64,000 nt of DNA from Merluccius polli. Lineage: Eukaryota; Chordata; Actinopteri; Gadiformes; Merlucciidae. Shown piece after piece: positions 36,001 to 50,618 of this stretch. The stretch is taken from NCBI GenBank assembly GCA_030340625.1, contig JAOPHQ010001137.1, positions 62,001-126,000 on the forward strand, read 5' to 3'. Position 1 is the first letter of the stretch, and each line of letters opens with the position of its first letter. Position numbers and translations under genes: made by a program. The notes below the pieces were generated by a model that had not been told where the DNA came from, made no database searches, and saw only the letters and a program-made list of their open reading frames with translations.

Positions 36001-39000
36001 TGTGGCAGATTTTGTAATGGATTCACAGGTGATTTGGGTTTTTAGAAGACCCAAATACATTTTTCCACACCACCTCCCAATCAATGGTCTCTGTTCCTAG
36101 AGGTATATCTGCCTTCCATGGTTTATAACTGGGTAATTCTGTAGAGATGTATGAAATGAGATTGCTATAAATGAAGGAGACTGTTTTCTTTTGGGGCACC
36201 CTTACCATGAGAGATACTATAGGGTGAGTCCTCAATTCAGACCCCCAGGGAACCTTGAGTGAATTAAGTGCTGACCTTACCCTAAAGTTGAGGAATTTCT
36301 TTGGATACAAAAAGGGACATTAGAACAGGAAAATCGAAAATTTAGTTTTGACCTGAGCTATCTCCCAATGACCAGATGCCATGTTGAGCCCACAGTTGTG
36401 AAATGAATGGTTCACCACCTGTCAATGAATTGGTATTATGCCAAATAGGGGAGTGTTTATGCAATTTTGAATTGAGACACATATTTCTCTAGAGCCATCA
36501 TAGTGTGTATTGTATATGATACTGTTGGTCCAAATTCTGAATAACACTTCTGATGTTTGAGTCCAGAGAAAGCCACATCCTGAAGTCTCTGGGGATGAAC
36601 CAGCTCCTGTTCTAGTGTTTTCCAACGAGAAGCTAATTCTGCATCAAACCAGTATTTTAAGGAACGTAGTACAAACGCCCAATGATACAACTTGAAATTT
36701 GGGCAAGCCCATCCGCCCTGCAATTTATCCCATTGAAGTGTTAACCATTTGATGTGCGGTTTCTTCCCTTTCCAAATGAACTTTTTAAGCTTTGATTCAA
36801 ATTTCTGCCAATACCCTGCTGGGGTTGGTAATGGGAGCATAGAGCTAATAAAGTTTATACATGGAAGAATATTCATTTTGATTGTAGCTACACGGGCGGG
36901 CATTGACGAAGGGAGTGTTGCCCATCTCGCAAGGTCATCCTCAACTTTCTTCAAAATAGATGAATTATTATTCCTTGCTATTGCCTGGATACAGGGACTG
37001 ATTTCTACACCTAAATATACCACTTTTTGCGCCACCGGTATGCAGGATTGGATATTCAATTTCTTCAGATCTGTGTTCAACAGCAGCAAAATCGACTTGG
37101 AGTAGTTGGTCTTGTAGCCAGACAATGTACCAAAGTGTTCTATGATTTTCAGTACATTTGGGAGGGACCATCTCAAATCAGAGAGGTAAACAAGTGTATC
37201 GTCAGCATACATAGAAATGGAGTATGAGTCCTATTTTTGTCATTTTCAATTTTGTGAAAAAAACTAAAATCCCTAAGGGTCCTAGGTTTTTCGACTTGGG
37301 TGCACATCCTTTGGTACATACCATCTGCTGACCAATATCTTTCATTTGATTATAAAGGAAATCTGCAGAGTAAAAAAGAAAGGCACTAGGAGCCAATGGA
37401 AAGGGTGTGGTTTAAAAAGGTGTACAAAGATGACCACAGTTCCTAGCCTGAATGACCGATATGAGTGGAACCAGTTTTGGGACATTTGGGGGAGAAGGTT
37501 CTAATTGCTCAAGTTAGATGAAGTTGTTGTACTAAACAATATAGCCGCCAGAGGCCCAAATTGGTCCAATCAGATTTAATCTTCACCAAACGTAGTGTAC
37601 TTAAAGAAACATGGGTCAAGATAAATCAGTCCAAAGTTCATCCAGATCTGACCGTAGGGGGCGAATGAAAACCAGAACTTTGAACAAGCGTAACTCCTGA
37701 CCACTTTGACTTACGGTCATGAAACTTTGTATGCTTATCACCAGACTGAAGCTGAGGTTATTACATCATTATCACCCCATATAACAAAGAGGGTCGTAAT
37801 GGTCTGCGTTAGGCTTGGTCCCCGATTATATACATGAAAGCGTATGACGCACCGCTTACACTGTGCTTTTATGTGACGCTCTTGGTGTGAATTTGGGGCA
37901 ACAGGTCTGTACGTCTTTTATCCTTTTCTCCACAGGCGCAGCGTTGGCACCAGGGAAACGAACACTTTGGTCGCTCATGGCAGGCGGCTGACGTGGTCGG
38001 ATGCATGGTGGACCTCGGTGAACGCACCATGATGTTCACACTCAATGGAGAAGTTCTGCTGGATGACTCGGGCTCCGAGCTCGCGTTCAAGGACTTTGAA
38101 GTCTGCGAAGGTTAACAGTCACTTTTCTTTTCGGTCGTTCCTGATGTGTAGATTTGTAAAACTTTTGCATTTGTAGACTTAAGGGATCAGGATATTCTCC
38201 CTGCTGCCATCCCTCCAAAGTGTCATATTTCTTACCTTGATATGCATTTCAACCTTCCCCAACTCTTGATAATAACATGAATATGCATCATGCATTATAA
38301 ACATCCTCATGTACTCCAGCCTTAATATTCTATATAATATATTCAGTACTAATAACTTACTAAATAATAACGTACTGAATAGTTAATATTCAGTACCAAG
38401 TTATAAGATTGTTATTTTTACTTTGAAAGGGTTCATCCCGGTATGCAGTCTGGGCGTTTGTCAGGTGGGCAGGATGAATTTTGGCAAGGACGTGAGCACC
38501 CTGAAGTATTTCACCATCTGCGGCCTGCAGGAGGGCTTTGAGCCCTTTGCCGTAAACATGAACCGAGACATCACCATGTGGCTCGGCAAGAGGCTCGCCC
38601 AGTTCATACCCGTGCCGCACAACCATGAACACATCGAGGTGAGCGGAGCCCGACTTCAAGTTGTGGCAGTGAACCGCAAACTTGAACTATGATATGTGGA
38701 GTAATAAACGGCACTGCTACGATATGTATATCTATTTATCAAGTTTATTAAGTTCATATTTATATGTATATTTATTTATCAAATGTATTAAGTTCATATT
38801 TATCGAAGAGAAATAGACACTAAGCTTAGCCCCATAGCTTTAAAAAATATAGAAAGAATAATTATTTTGCTTCATATCGTCAAATATGGAGCTTTAGCAC
38901 TATCTGTGCCATTGGCTCACTTTAGAGTTCCAGGATGTAAGTAGTCTGGAGCTGCCCTGGAGAAGGTAGTCAATTACAGCAACTCTGCTTTGTTTTCTTC

Positions 39001-42000
39001 CAACATTTACAACAACAAAATCTAATCTAATCTTTGAAAGTTGCTAGTTGTAATTACAACTCAGGCCAGAGGGGGGCAGCCATTCGTAAAAGGTTCCAAA
39101 GTGTAGGTTTAATGCTTACGGCTACAGACACTTACTTATTCTAATCGGCAGGTTTACCAAACAATGGCCGTGTTCACATTGGCTCACTATTTCCCTAATC
39201 CCTATATAGTGAATACTATATAGGACACTATTATGGGAAAGTATAGGGAGAATTTTGACACTATGTACCGGAAATCTATAGGCACGACATACAACATTCC
39301 TCCTGCAGAATATTTTCAGTAGCAAGTGACGTAGATTATCTGTGTCTTTGGCTAGCAGCTAATGTTGTGGCTAACAATTTAAGGGATTCAACCATGGATT
39401 CGGCATGATAACGGCTACAGAAAAAAGGGAACGTGAACCATTCAAAAACAAAATTGACGTAGGTGAAAACATACAATTTTGTAAGCCTGTGATAATCACT
39501 GGCTGTGACCGAGACAAATATGTGAAAACCCATTCATTTTCCAATAGGGAATTTTACTTTGGCATCATGGCCTGGGATAATGTCACTTACAGGTCTATTG
39601 GATGAATCCTATGACTGTGCATTTATTTGACAACGCCAGCCAAGACTGGCAGGTGATATTTGACGCCAGTGTTGGGTACCACCCACAAGTACTTTTGACA
39701 GCATCAAAATCGTCATTCAAGCAAGCTTACCTCTTCTCGCTTCACCCCAGCAAGAAGGCTGGTCTGGTGAGACAATTCACTCATACTAATCAGATAACCT
39801 AGTAACAACACTAGGGTAGCTTGAGTTCTCTTTTATAGCATTATTTTCAATGTTGCACTATGGGATGTGGAGACTCTTGTATTGCCAGACAAGCTCATCT
39901 CAAATGCTGACCACCAGCACCCTGGTTAGGGCCACCAGAGCCCTGCCCCACTGAGGACCCCACACTTTAAGTCCTGTAGGAATGATACAATAATTCCAAA
40001 CAAATTTCCACTAGCCATAGAGTGGATTGCCCCTGGACAGCAAAATCTGCACCCAGGTTCAACACTCTTGGGAGATCCATCGCCCGTAGAGACGGGAGAC
40101 GTTCGCTGCCCCATAATATCAGTCTGCGTGCCAGTGCGTGTAACTTCTTCTTTTCGAGTCCGTTGCAATCTCAGATGTCATTCTGCCAGTATCTGGCGCA
40201 GGTCACAGCTGATGGGGTCGGTTCAGCCAGGTCCCGGGGGCTGCACTTGGGGGCGTCGTCACACTCCAGTAGGTGGGACATTGTCTGTACTGCTCCGCAG
40301 CTGCAAGTGTCTTCTGTCTGGTAGTTCCATGCTTTCATGAGTGCTTTGCACCTCCCCTGCTCCACTCGTAATCTGTTAAAGGTCTTCCAGGTTGGCCATG
40401 GGACGTCATGCCCGCTGGCGAAGCATTCAGTCAAAGTGATTCCTCTCTCCATCCAGTCATGGGCTCGTGTGTTGAGCTGGTTGAGTCTTCGGTCTCCTGT
40501 TGGAATGACAGCCAGTCGGCCTTCCGCAAATTGAACCTTCTGCGGAAGGGGACGGTTGTTGTTTAGAGAACGGATCGGATGGTTATGGTGATTGGCCGGT
40601 GTTGCGTTTGGGGGATAGGGTCCAGGACCTGTTTCACAGCTCTAGATGATAGGTCGCTGCTCACACAAACAAGGTCTGCGTTATATCCTCGTTTCCATCT
40701 GGCGCTGTGGAAGGATTTTGGCAGTTTGGCGTAGTGGATCAGGGTCAGGTGTTTCGACTCGAGCCAGGTTTCGACTTCATCTCCATCTTGATTGTTCGCT
40801 TCATAACCCCACAATGTGCTATGGGCATTGAAGTCCCCAATACTGATGTGGCATTTCCTCTTGCATCTGTGACAGAGACGTTTGGGAGGGCAACTGTGAT
40901 GGTTTCCATTTGCCCTTCGGTGCTGTGGGTGCAGACCTCTTTGATCGTGAGGTTTGGTCTGCTGAATACAGCTGACCCATGCTGTCGGTGTAGGATCTCG
41001 GCGACCAGTTTCATTCCAGGGATGGCTGGTCGGTGTTGTGCAGGGCCGATGTGGGTTTCCTACATGCACTCAATGTCGAAGCATTTGGCCGCTGTTGCTA
41101 GTATGTCTGCCTTGCATCTGGAGAAACCTTCAATATTGATGGAGGCAATTGACAGTGCAGGCCCCGAGGGGGGCGAGTGTCTGTGGTGCTCCGGCATCGT
41201 CATATAGGTAGATTGCTCGGGTAAGTATACAGATATTGGCCTTCTGGTGGTAGTAATATCAGATAGTAATATCAGATTGTACTAATCAGCGTTTCCCAGG
41301 CTGCACCTCGGGGAGGTTTCTGTATTAGCAGCCCATGGCTGCTGATGGGAGCGCAGACATATATAAGCCATTGTCATTGTATTGTCCATCCTCACAAGCA
41401 TATGTTGTCTGAGAAGGAATGGAGAAAAATATTTTAGAGTCAGAAACACTGCCAATAATTCCAGGTAATTTATATGGGTTTGTCTGTTTGTCTCGCTTCA
41501 CACGCTATCGCTAGCAGAGACATTTTAACATAAAACATGGATAAAAAATGTGATAAACATGGGAAACAGAATACCTTGGACGTGTGGCTGCAGCCGCATA
41601 GCCAGTCCTTATTTTGGTACTGTTCTTTCTGAGAGGTCTGGATAATTTTCTGAACTTTTCTCAAGGATTTCGAGATGTGGTGTTGACCACATTCCTTTTC
41701 GCCTCAAAAATCGCTTCGCGGTTAACAGACATCTGCCACTCGTTGTCTTGACTAGTGGCACAACAGTGTCAGAGTGCATAGACGCAAACTGTAGACATCA
41801 CGTTAGAGGCAGAGAGGGCCTATGCCTCATCATTGACCATATTAAACAATGTTAGATGCAAATAAGCATACACATAACCACTGCCTCAGCAGCATAGTAT
41901 GTGTTTAACTGTGGTGAAAGCCTAAATATTTAAACGGTTAAACTAAATAAATAAGTGTGCATCAGTTGTTCACTTCTTTGATGGTGCATTGTGGGTATTA

Positions 42001-45000
42001 AGTAGTGTACTATATAGGCAGTGTGCAAATTATACCACGGTCTCCGGGGGAGCCAGGGGGCGGGGCGAGTACAGGCGATATTTGTTTTTGTTTTTGGAGG
42101 GGGTTTAGTTTAAATGCTGATCCTGTCATTAATAGCAACAGCATATGCATAGGCCTATTATAAAGAGAAAATCCGTTGCACACGGGTAGTGCCATAGGTC
42201 TATGTACAATATCTACATGAAACACCCCGATGGATCATGTTCATGTCAACAGATTTCCCGAATGGGCTACGCAAACTTCAATGAACTTGATAGTAAATAA
42301 TCCACGGACCACCAATGATGTGTCTTTTGACTGTTTAATTGAATAAACTTAGAATTACTCAACAACTTACATTGTTTAACAATCACATGGGCTATAGCCT
42401 ATGAGGTTATACACAGAGCCAAACACGCGCGATAAGAGCAGCCAGCGGCACCAACCGTGAACAATTTGGCAATAGCCTATTATTTACAATACAGCTTGGA
42501 CTATAGCACAACCCTCTCACTGCCTGGAGAGACGCAACGCTACAGTAGTGGGTGGAGCTGCAGCGCTCCCGCCACGGTTCAAGCGCCTCGTGCAATGCAG
42601 GCAACACTTTTTTCATGAATCATGAACTCAAAATACAATTTTATTTCTCTTATTTTACATCTTTGAGGGAAAACCATGGCCAAAATATAATTTATTTGGC
42701 AATCATATCAATATTTAAGAGCTCCCCCAAAATTTCACAAACCATGTTTCCAGGGGAGCTCAGGTGGCCACAGGGGAGCCATGGCTCCCCCTGCTCCCCC
42801 ATAACTCGCACCCTGTATATAGGGAAACCAGATTTGTACGTTGAAATATTGGCACAGCGCTACAAAACTGTTTTATTTGCTGTACCCCACAGGTGACCAG
42901 GATAGATGGAACGGTGGAGTCGTATCCATGTCTGAAAGTCACCCAGCGGTCCTTTGGCTCTCAGAACAGCAGCAATGACATTGCCTTCTACAGGCTCAGC
43001 ATGCCCATCGAGTGTGCCGAAACATTCTCCACATCTAGTGGCATCATGCCAGCCTACGTCTTCTCACCCAAGAAGGTCATCGGGAAATACTACTACCACT
43101 ATAACTAATATAATAATCCACAATAATAATAATCATTTTGTAATTTCACCTTGTTTTACATGTATAAATGCAATCAAAACTCTTAATAACTGGATGCACA
43201 TAATGTTCTTCCCCAGGTAAAGGTGTGTGTGTGTGTGCTACTGATGTATTTACTTATGTATTTATTGATGTATGTTTTTATTTATACCATTTTTATGTAT
43301 GCAGGTGTGTGACGACTTTGAGACAGTGTCTGACTTTGAGGTTCTGGTGAAGTCTTCTCACGGTCACATAGGGGGTACCAGTGAGAAGGACGAGTTCAAC
43401 AACCACAAAGACCACAATCAGGAAAAACCCTCCAAATTCAAACAACGGTATTCCGTCTATCTTTGTTTTTTTCTCTCTGAAACTATTTTTCTACATTGAT
43501 AATGATCATCCTTAAAACCCATGTCCATGACAAGCTGCAAAAGAGCTCAGTGTCGGCATTGCCATTCATTCCCTTGGGATGAAGATCTGAGCTCAACCTA
43601 GTGCCGGCGCTACCCTAGGCTCTACTACGCTCCCGAGGGCCACACTCAGCCGAGCACCAAGCTCCGAGGAGCTCATTTTCGAGCCGCCCAAAGTTAAAGT
43701 ATTTTCAACTTTGTTGACTCTGTGTCAACCAATCACATTCCAGTCCCATATAGTAGCCGTGAAAAATAACAATAATGAATACAGTGTTTTATTTTTTAAT
43801 AACTTATTAATATGCCACTACACTGCCAGACAATAGAAAACAAGGTAAAAATGTATAGTTTGTGTTAGGGTTGGTCCGATGAACGATGCCATCGTCCATC
43901 GGCGATGTCTGACAGCCATCAGCGAAGGACAGCCCATCGGTGATGCTGACATGCCTTAGGCATGGCAATCACACAATGTCAAATCACATGATAGGGATGT
44001 GCGCTTGGTAGTCTGCTCCAGAAATAGTATTCAGAACCATTAAAGGTTTCAAAGTAGTATTATGTTTGCGCTGCTGTCGCAAAGACAAACCAGATCGTGT
44101 TTCGTTTCCTCAGAGCCTAGCAACCACAAACAACACAAGACGCGCATTATGTTTGGAAATTGCCGTGAAAGAAGCATGTTCACTGAGGAGTGAAATGGGT
44201 ATAATTTTATTTGGGAACTATTTTATTAGGCAAAAGCTATTGCATAGTAATACCATAGTTTGAGTATTGCTTCACACAAACAAGTATCGGCAGCAGGGGT
44301 TGGTGTCGGGGGGAAGGGGGGTGTAGAAGAAAACAGTAGGAGGAAAACCGTGAGTTTATTTATTCATTTAGTCTATAATGAAGACATGAAAGATACAAAT
44401 GATTTAGTACAGTCCCTGACAAAAGTCTTGTCACTTATCCATTTTGTAGAAACAACAGCTTATAACCTGACTTTTAATTAATCCATTGGTTTTAGAAATG
44501 GCTCATATGAAAGCTAAAACCCTCCCAAATTATGTTTAATATACTAAAATGAATTTGCTTCACTGAAGAAAGATTGATCATTTAATGAACACAGAAAGGT
44601 CAGATTTTGGCAAGACAAAAGTTTTGTCGCCTACAGAGAGTAATGTGAAAATTGAACAAATAATTTACTTCAAATACAAAAATATGTTGCATAACATCAG
44701 TGAATTAAGTAGTGGTGCTGTGAGATCCATATTTAATATCTTGTATGACTTCCATGAGCTTGAAGGACTGCATCTCCATGCAGTTCGACTTGCTCAGGGA
44801 CACCTCGGCACTTAGCTAGGAGTAGCTGGGAAGCAAACTAGCAACCTTCTGATTACTAGGCAACCCGCTCTACCTCCTGCGCCACTGCCGCCTGAGAAAA
44901 GCAAACTTGGTTGGTAGCCTGAACGTAGCGTACACAGATATAAGTAGTTTAATTGAATCTGGTCCACAATTCTCAACAGCGCTCTTCACCCAGTCAGTAA

Positions 45001-48000
45001 CTGCGGTCATGTCAGGTGCACTGCCGTTCGCCAATCGGCGTCAATCAATTCAGATTCGGTCCGTTTCCTGAGAAACGGACTTTCTCAGGAAACAATGATC
45101 CGCCGGATTATATTTACTATTTAAGTCTTAACTTTCTTTAGGTCTACTGAGTTTGAGCAAACGGCTGCCCATGTGAACGGCTTGCTCACTCAGTAAGCGG
45201 ATCGATAAACTGAATGAGAAGAGAAAAAAAGACCTGCAATCATTGTTATCACAGACAAAGATTCATACCATTGCCCAGGTGAATACTCGATTCTGATTGG
45301 CTGGAGAGGTGTGCATTATTTTTCGATAACATGCACGGCCAAGCAGCCTTATCACCGGTCTAAAAATGAATGCGCTAAACAAAATGTTAGTAACCGGTTA
45401 GTGTCCGGACTCGGGGGGACTACGTTTAGCAAGCTTCCCCGTTGCCATAACATCCGCATTCCATATGAATCTCATGTTCACTGACATTAGGCATTAGTCA
45501 GACCCAGGCATTAGTCAGACCCATATATTTCTCTGGTCATTTGCCGTTTGTTTACAGGCACACACAAAGTAATGCGAGCTAATAGTTTTGAGACAGAACT
45601 ACCTCAAAATGTGAATCGACACCCTTATATTTTTATTGATTCGCAAGTGGCCATGGTATAAGTGGGATAATCCACTACTTATTTGTTTATTGAAAGACAT
45701 GATTAAGCTTTTAAAATGGCTGTTATAATACACCCAATCGTTCAGACATTGTTTGGCCTTATAGATGTTTCATTGTGGACATCGTTCATCATCAATGTCT
45801 TCAACATCGCCCAACCCTAGATTGTGTTTCAGAATATCCTGAACTATTTAACTCGAGATTGCGTCATGTTCGCTCTTCCTGGCAATCAGCTACCAACAGT
45901 GCCGATGCAGCCCAGCCTAGGGTCTAATGCCTAGTCTCAAATGCCCAACCTAGCTTTATCATGGACATAGGGCTTTAGATGTATCCTCTGTTCCAGGTTA
46001 ATGTTGAAGAGGACCAAGCCAGACAACATCTCTTCCTCGGCTCGGCTGTCAGACAAGGTGACAGTTGCAGATGATAGGGACGACTGTGAGTTTCTGATGC
46101 AAACCTCTACGGTGAGGCACACTAAATTAAATATCTGACATATGTGCATGTATATACTCACTTATCTGTCCCTCTTTGTACCCCTTAGTTTGTATGCTTT
46201 TAAATGTTTTAATGTGACTTTTTGTCATGTATTTTTTCCTATCATATTTAATGTCTTTGAGTACTGAGAAAAGTGTTCTATAAATGGACTTGGTGTGGGC
46301 CGATACGGTCATCAATACTGTTATTGGTGCATCCCTACACATCCCCATTATGACTATTATATTAATACAAGTGTGTAATCAAAGCATGCACATGTGGAGC
46401 GCACTCCAGGTTCCCCAGTGTATTATGTTCTTGGTTGATAAAGTAATAGGAATTGTGAAATGTGTGTATGTAAACCTAAAAATGTGCAAAATGTGTCTCA
46501 AACTACACTGTGTCCACTGCATCTGTATATAATAATTTCTTCAAGTTGTTGGATTCATTGCAAGTCTTATTAAAAGTCTTAAAGGACAATTCCGGCGCAA
46601 AATGAGACCATATGATCATAACACATGTCCACTGAGTTGGACCGTTCTCTGGGATCAGTTTTCATTCTAGTCGAATGGAACCAAAGTTCTCAAAAAATGC
46701 TAATTAGCTTATAACGCTAGCTTGTGGGGACAGACGTTCATGTCGCTCGACTGATCGTGACTGGTTTCCAAAGATGGCACCCGCTTGTTTTCGTGAAGGC
46801 ACTGGCTTTCTAAACATTCTTTTTAATAAACTGTCTGTACACTTACAAAGTTCTCAATGCTTTGTTTTACATGTAGGGACCCTCATTATGCTGCCGTGGA
46901 AGTGTGGTGCGATTTTGAGCCTTGTTAGTGGTATAGAATTGCGATTTATTTTACATGAATATCTGCCCCCACAGCTAGCGCTATAAGCTAATTAGCGGTT
47001 TTCCAGAACTTTGGTTCCATTGGACTAGAATGAAAACTGATCCCAGAGAAATTGAAATGTGATGTGTTTGCATATGCTACACAAACTGCCACTGAATACA
47101 GCGATTTTGAGTGTGGGCTGGTCATCTAATGATGGCAGGAGTTTCCTATCATCGCCGTGCCCTTGTAGTCCCTTTTTGAGCAGTCATACAAATGTGCATA
47201 ATTCCTCACAACCTCAACAAGTTTTGCTTCAAACTGGTTCATCTTGAAATAACCAGAGAGTGGGACGCTACAAGATATATTTTACAAGATACCAAATATT
47301 TACAGATACCAGATACTATGTGGTATTGTTGACCAATTGCAGACAGCGGTGTATGGGGGGGAAAGTGGGTGTGTGGGACTACGACTGAGCACCCTTTGCA
47401 CACTGCGACTATAGAAGCCCGATGAGGGACACTGGTTGCAAACACCTCTTTGTCTGTGTGAATGCGCAATTTTCGATTTTGTTTGAAGTATATCGGGGCC
47501 TTTACACAATAAATTCAACCTTATCTTAAAGATACTGGTTTTGGTTGTAACATTATCTACTGTATCTTCTACTTTTTGTCAGTACTATTACTCGGTGCGG
47601 ATCTTTCCGGGTCAGGAGCCCGGTAGCGTGTGGGTGGGCTGGGTCACCTCAGATTTCCATCAGTACGACCCATCCTTTGAGCTGCACAAGGTGCGCACAG
47701 TTACCGTCACCCTTGGAGACGAGAAGGGCAAAGTTCACGAGAGGTCAGTCATCCCTCCTTTTTCCACATGCTAGGGGAGTAACCTAGCCTCGCACAGCCA
47801 GACCATATTCGCTTTGCTCATTATGTCTGGAAAGTCTGCATTCGGCAGTGTTTCTTGAGGGGTGTTGTCAATCAACCTCACTTTGCAGCTGATTGGATTA
47901 GCTTCAGCCAGTCAGATCCCAAGAGCCATATTTCCAAAGTAAATGCCATTGGCAAATGTTACCGCTACCATTTTCATAAAAAACTTACGTTCAAATAAAA

Positions 48001-50553
48001 TGATTTCAAAGGAGCATGAATATTATTCTATTAATTACGATATTCTATTTTTAGATTTAGAATTACATCTGCGCATGTTTTATGTAATGCAATGTTCACT
48101 CCCAGAGTAAAAATGAACCTGGGACAAAACCGCCCACACCCACAAGATTTGCTTTACAAACACAGAGAGAGAGAGAAAGATTAATAAAAATAAACAAAGT
48201 GCGACACATTTCTCAATAGTATCTTCATTAATATGTACAGGAAGAAGGGCTTTCTGTATTTTCAGTTTTTCTGTACATGAATAACTGGTAATCATTGTTT
48301 AATATCTTCGATCAGTCTTATTTTGACGGAAGTGGATTCTTGTCATTGTGTTTCCAGTTGCATCCGGCCAAATTAATGAGATGTGAACCTCAGGTTCACT
48401 ACATATCTATGTATTTCACCTAATTTCTGTCTGCCAGCATAAAGCGCAGCAACTGCTACATGGTGTGGGCTGGAGAGTGCACCAGTCCAGGTCAGGGACG
48501 CAGCAACAACAACGGTTTGGAGATCGGCTGTCTAGTGGACACGGCAAATGGACTGCTCACCTTCATGGCAAATGGAAAAGAGCTCAGCACGTACTACCAA
48601 GTATGTCTTCACATTCAATTCCTGTTACTATTGCTAGGATTGTTCACCATATAACATAAGTTATGATGAGGTATGATGACAATTCCATGTAACAACACAA
48701 ATAATAACAATATAATTCCACAAGCTACAATATTCAAGATTTACTATTTCAAGCTGGCCTAGTCCAAACTTTGAAAATACATAGCTCTAATGGATATGTT
48801 GATGACACCTAGTGGTGATTTGGAGTAAAGGTGGAAACCAATGTTTATTGGGAACTTTAATCAGGGGAATGTTTAGTGTGACAACTCATTCAAAAGCACA
48901 GGGGAGTTATTCTTGTGTTCCTTTGCAATCCATGGCGTTTCTATCCTCAAAAAGGTGTCGTCTGTAAGTTGATACATTTAGTAAAGATTCATGTTTATTC
49001 TGTAGTTATGTTAATTCATGAATACTTACCTTATACTTACTTTATGGGTAACTGAGTTTAATACTTACCTGCTAAATACCTACCTGTATGTGGAAATATG
49101 TCTTTGGTTAAACTCATGTATAAATTGTATTATACATGAGTTGTACAATTGAATAAATAACAAGCAAGGCTCAGTAAAGTAGTAACAGATAACCGAATGA
49201 GAGTTCACGTTTTTGGGAACAGCCTGTCCCCTGCTGTGGCCATTTTCAGTCTAAGGAAATGAAAAATACGGCAGTGAGCGAGCACAGTGAATGTTCTCAT
49301 TTAAACCTCAGACACTTAACAAGATTGCCTCCAACAATGCCAAGGTCGTGGAATCCTTTCCAGCAGACGACTGAGCCAAAGACATTAAAGACCTGTGTTT
49401 TACACTCCGTGGAGCAGGTAGACCCAAATGCAGAAACGGCAGGCACAGGAAAACTACTTTTAATTCCAAAATACGCTTACAATAATTGGGAGTGCAGGGA
49501 AGCAGGGCAGATCGGAACAAACAGGAACAATGACGCAACAAAGACTGAACACAAAACCAGGACTAAAATACAAACAGAACTAACGACGGAATAGGGAACA
49601 GGTGAGACACAGAGGGAGCAGTCGGTGACATCGCCGGAACCGCTCAGAGGAACGGTGGCGATGGCGGGACCGCTCCGGAGGTTGCTGGGGCGCAGCCACC
49701 AGAACCCGCAGTTGCTCTGATGCCGGGGAACACTGGAACGGTGGGAGACCGGGACGACGGGAGGCTGGGACTCCAGGACCGCGGGAGGCCAGGACGGGAA
49801 GGGACTCGATCTCCGGGACGGGAGGAAACTCGATCTCCGAGATGGGAGGAAACTCGATCTCCGGGACAGGAGGAAACTCGATTTCCAGGACGGGAGGAAA
49901 CTCGATCTCCGGGACGGGAGGAAACTCAATCTCCGGGACGGGAGGAAACTCAATCTCCGGGACGGGAGCTGCTAAGAGAACTGTCTACCCAAGACTCTTG
50001 AGTGGGATAGTCCTCTGCCTGATGACAAATACACAAACTCAAAAAGGTGGCAAGGTTAATTACAAGAACTAAAAGAAAGTTCACATGCCACATACCTACT
50101 CATCCTCTTCTATCTCTAAGTTCTAAGTTTCCCACAGGAATCAGACAAAAAATGTGTATTAAGTATTTTTGTATTTGTAGTTGCTCTCCAATTTTAATAT
50201 TTCACAATTGATTACTTGTATGCAGAGCAGTTTCAATGTACTAGAACAGAGAGATGGGTGTGTATACAAACATAACTGAATGGTGAAACATGACATGGCA
50301 CACACGGTTGCACATCATAAAGAAACACAAACACTTTGTGTTTAACCTTTACCATCTCTCTCTAACTGTCCCTTTAGGTGGAGCCCAGCACCAAACTGTT
50401 CCCTGCAGTGTTTGCGCAGGCCACCAGTCCCAACGTGTTCCAGTTTGAATTGGGTCACATCAAGGTGAAGAACTAGTGCAATCACACACACATACAAAAT
50501 AATACATAATACAGAAGACAAACATACATACATACATACTATTACTATATATG

Positions 50554-50618
<65 letters not shown>

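Larger units (their letters stand above)
39164..42840. repeat. dispersed 'ctatatag' repeat pair flanking other insertions
   Basis: 'ttccctaatccctatatagtg' with 'ctatatagg' (39180-39230) on the left and 'gtagtgtactatatagg' / 'tatagggaaacc' (42001-42828) on the right resemble the two ends of a common fish repeat. The LINE relic and the hAT below lie between them. 38639-39163 shows nothing. 41216-42010 has no further recognised feature. Confidence 0.4.
43866..45819. mobile_element. large hAT element, 1.95 kb, with nested fragments
   Basis: Ends TAGGGTTGGTCCGATGAACG and CATCGCCCAACCCTA are inverted. Flanks gtttgtgt (43858-43865) and gattgtgt (45820-45827) match in 7 of 8 positions. The subterminal ends carry repeated 'gatgccatcg', 'ccatcggcgatg' motifs. 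It shares interior text with the hAT at 25282. No transposase frame. 43448-43857 before it shows nothing. Confidence 0.75.

Noticed and set aside
43076..43105. Extension of exon 8 to the stop after HYN
   Set aside because: A premature stop would end the channel here, while exon 9 continues the conserved protein in the correct phase.
49477..50072. Repeat proteins (SPGREETR and SFLPSRR types) on both strands
   Set aside because: The 24-bp minisatellite keeps any frame open; frames exist on both strands at once.
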